A DNA stretch of 64,000 nt from Zoogloea sp. (GTDB lineage: Bacteria > Pseudomonadota > Gammaproteobacteria > Burkholderiales > Rhodocyclaceae), in NCBI RefSeq assembly GCF_023150065.1, contig NZ_JAKLLN010000008.1:1-64000 (forward strand), given 5' to 3'. Of this stretch, positions 63,837 through 64,000 are shown in pieces; position 1 is the stretch's first letter; each line of letters begins with the position of its first letter. The notes under the pieces are model-generated. The model was not told the origin of the DNA, ran no database searches, and worked only from the letters and a program-made list of their open reading frames with translations. Made by a program: the position numbers and the translations under genes.

Positions 63837-64000
63837 CTAGCTTTCCTTGTGTTCGACAGCCGCCGGGAGAGCGCGCTGCTGCGCCTCCCCCAACGGCAAG
63901 ATAACGGTGAACTCGGCCCCCCCGGCAGCATTGCCGCAGGCCCGGATAGTGCCTTTGTGGGCCGCAACGATTTCCTGGCAGATGGCCAGCCCGAGGCCAG
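63837..64000 (-). CDS. Histidine kinase, C-terminal end (partial)
   Basis: The last 53 codons of a histidine kinase whose remainder lies beyond the window. The open frame shows the G2 box GLGLAICQEIVAAHKG, then GGAEFTVILPLGE and a 16-residue tail ending at TAG. It is immediately upstream of the two response-regulator proteins, so it is probably their common kinase. Confidence 0.8.
   Translation of the reverse strand, partial: GLGLAICQEIVAAHKGTIRACGNAAGGAEFTVILPLGEAQQRALPAAVEHKES

Overview
The window is about 64 kb of GC-rich chromosomal DNA with dense, mostly polycistronic genes. The gene content points to a betaproteobacterium, most likely in the Rhodocyclales (Azospira or Azonexus-like). 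Supporting signs are a PEP-CTERM substrate with an exosortase-associated acyltransferase, a phasin, a DctB/DctD-type pair, a diheme fumarate reductase, nitrate uptake under NtrC/sigma-54 plus an ANTAR regulator, and an rsmI-yraN-diaA-dolP-type block. I saw no rRNA, tRNA, CRISPR, transposase or prophage genes. The genus is inference only.

Layout. 1-5713: end of an acidic amino acid ABC importer (gltK, gltL), a DctB/AauS-like kinase with its sigma-54 activator, and a periplasmic binding protein. 5714-8700: a more AT-rich patch of small orphan genes. 8721-12129: rsmI diverging from yraN, a secreted HIRAN protein, a DiaA/GmhA SIS protein, a BON lipoprotein and a Tat-exported Cys-rich copper-storage-like protein. 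12151-17703: a PPC protein, a Hanks-type kinase fused to a cyclase-like domain, its heme-c sensor neighbour, and a MocR/DUF2917 pair. 18164-27704: a compact ten-to-eleven gene minus-strand operon (glutathione peroxidase, folE2, FAD oxidoreductase, DUF1365, cfa, chalcone-isomerase-like, MFS, DUF3833, SDR, NTF2-like). It diverges from a MerR/B12-type photoreceptor regulator, with two palindromic operators in the shared promoter.

27695-31643: gluQRS, a GGDEF protein with an altered active site, and a spermidine-synthase-like protein. 31697-38138: a zinc-starvation block. zur diverges across a perfect 20-bp Zur box from hisI, a COG0523 GTPase, a chimeric remnant of a second COG0523 gene and a QueD-like gene, a ZIP transporter, DUF1826, and a LolD/FtsX/DUF3299 set. 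38160-41736: fumarate reductase frdCAB. 42034-48428: YaiI, a CDF zinc exporter, an orphan ThiF-like protein, the PEP-CTERM acyltransferase, a phasin, a nitroreductase and a PEP-CTERM SGNH hydrolase.

48428-52551: a nitrate transporter (nrtA, nrtB, nrtD) and nasT. The nrtA upstream region carries NtrC-like sites, a sigma-54 promoter, an ANTAR-type hexaloop hairpin and a strong attenuator, so two regulatory layers can be read from sequence. 52615-61314: a TctD/TctE two-component system diverging from a porin, an Fbp/Afu-type ABC transporter and an AbrB-family membrane protein. 61311-64000: a response-regulator phosphatase, a response regulator with an anti-sigma-type ATPase domain, and the end of a histidine kinase, forming a partner-switch-like signalling cluster.
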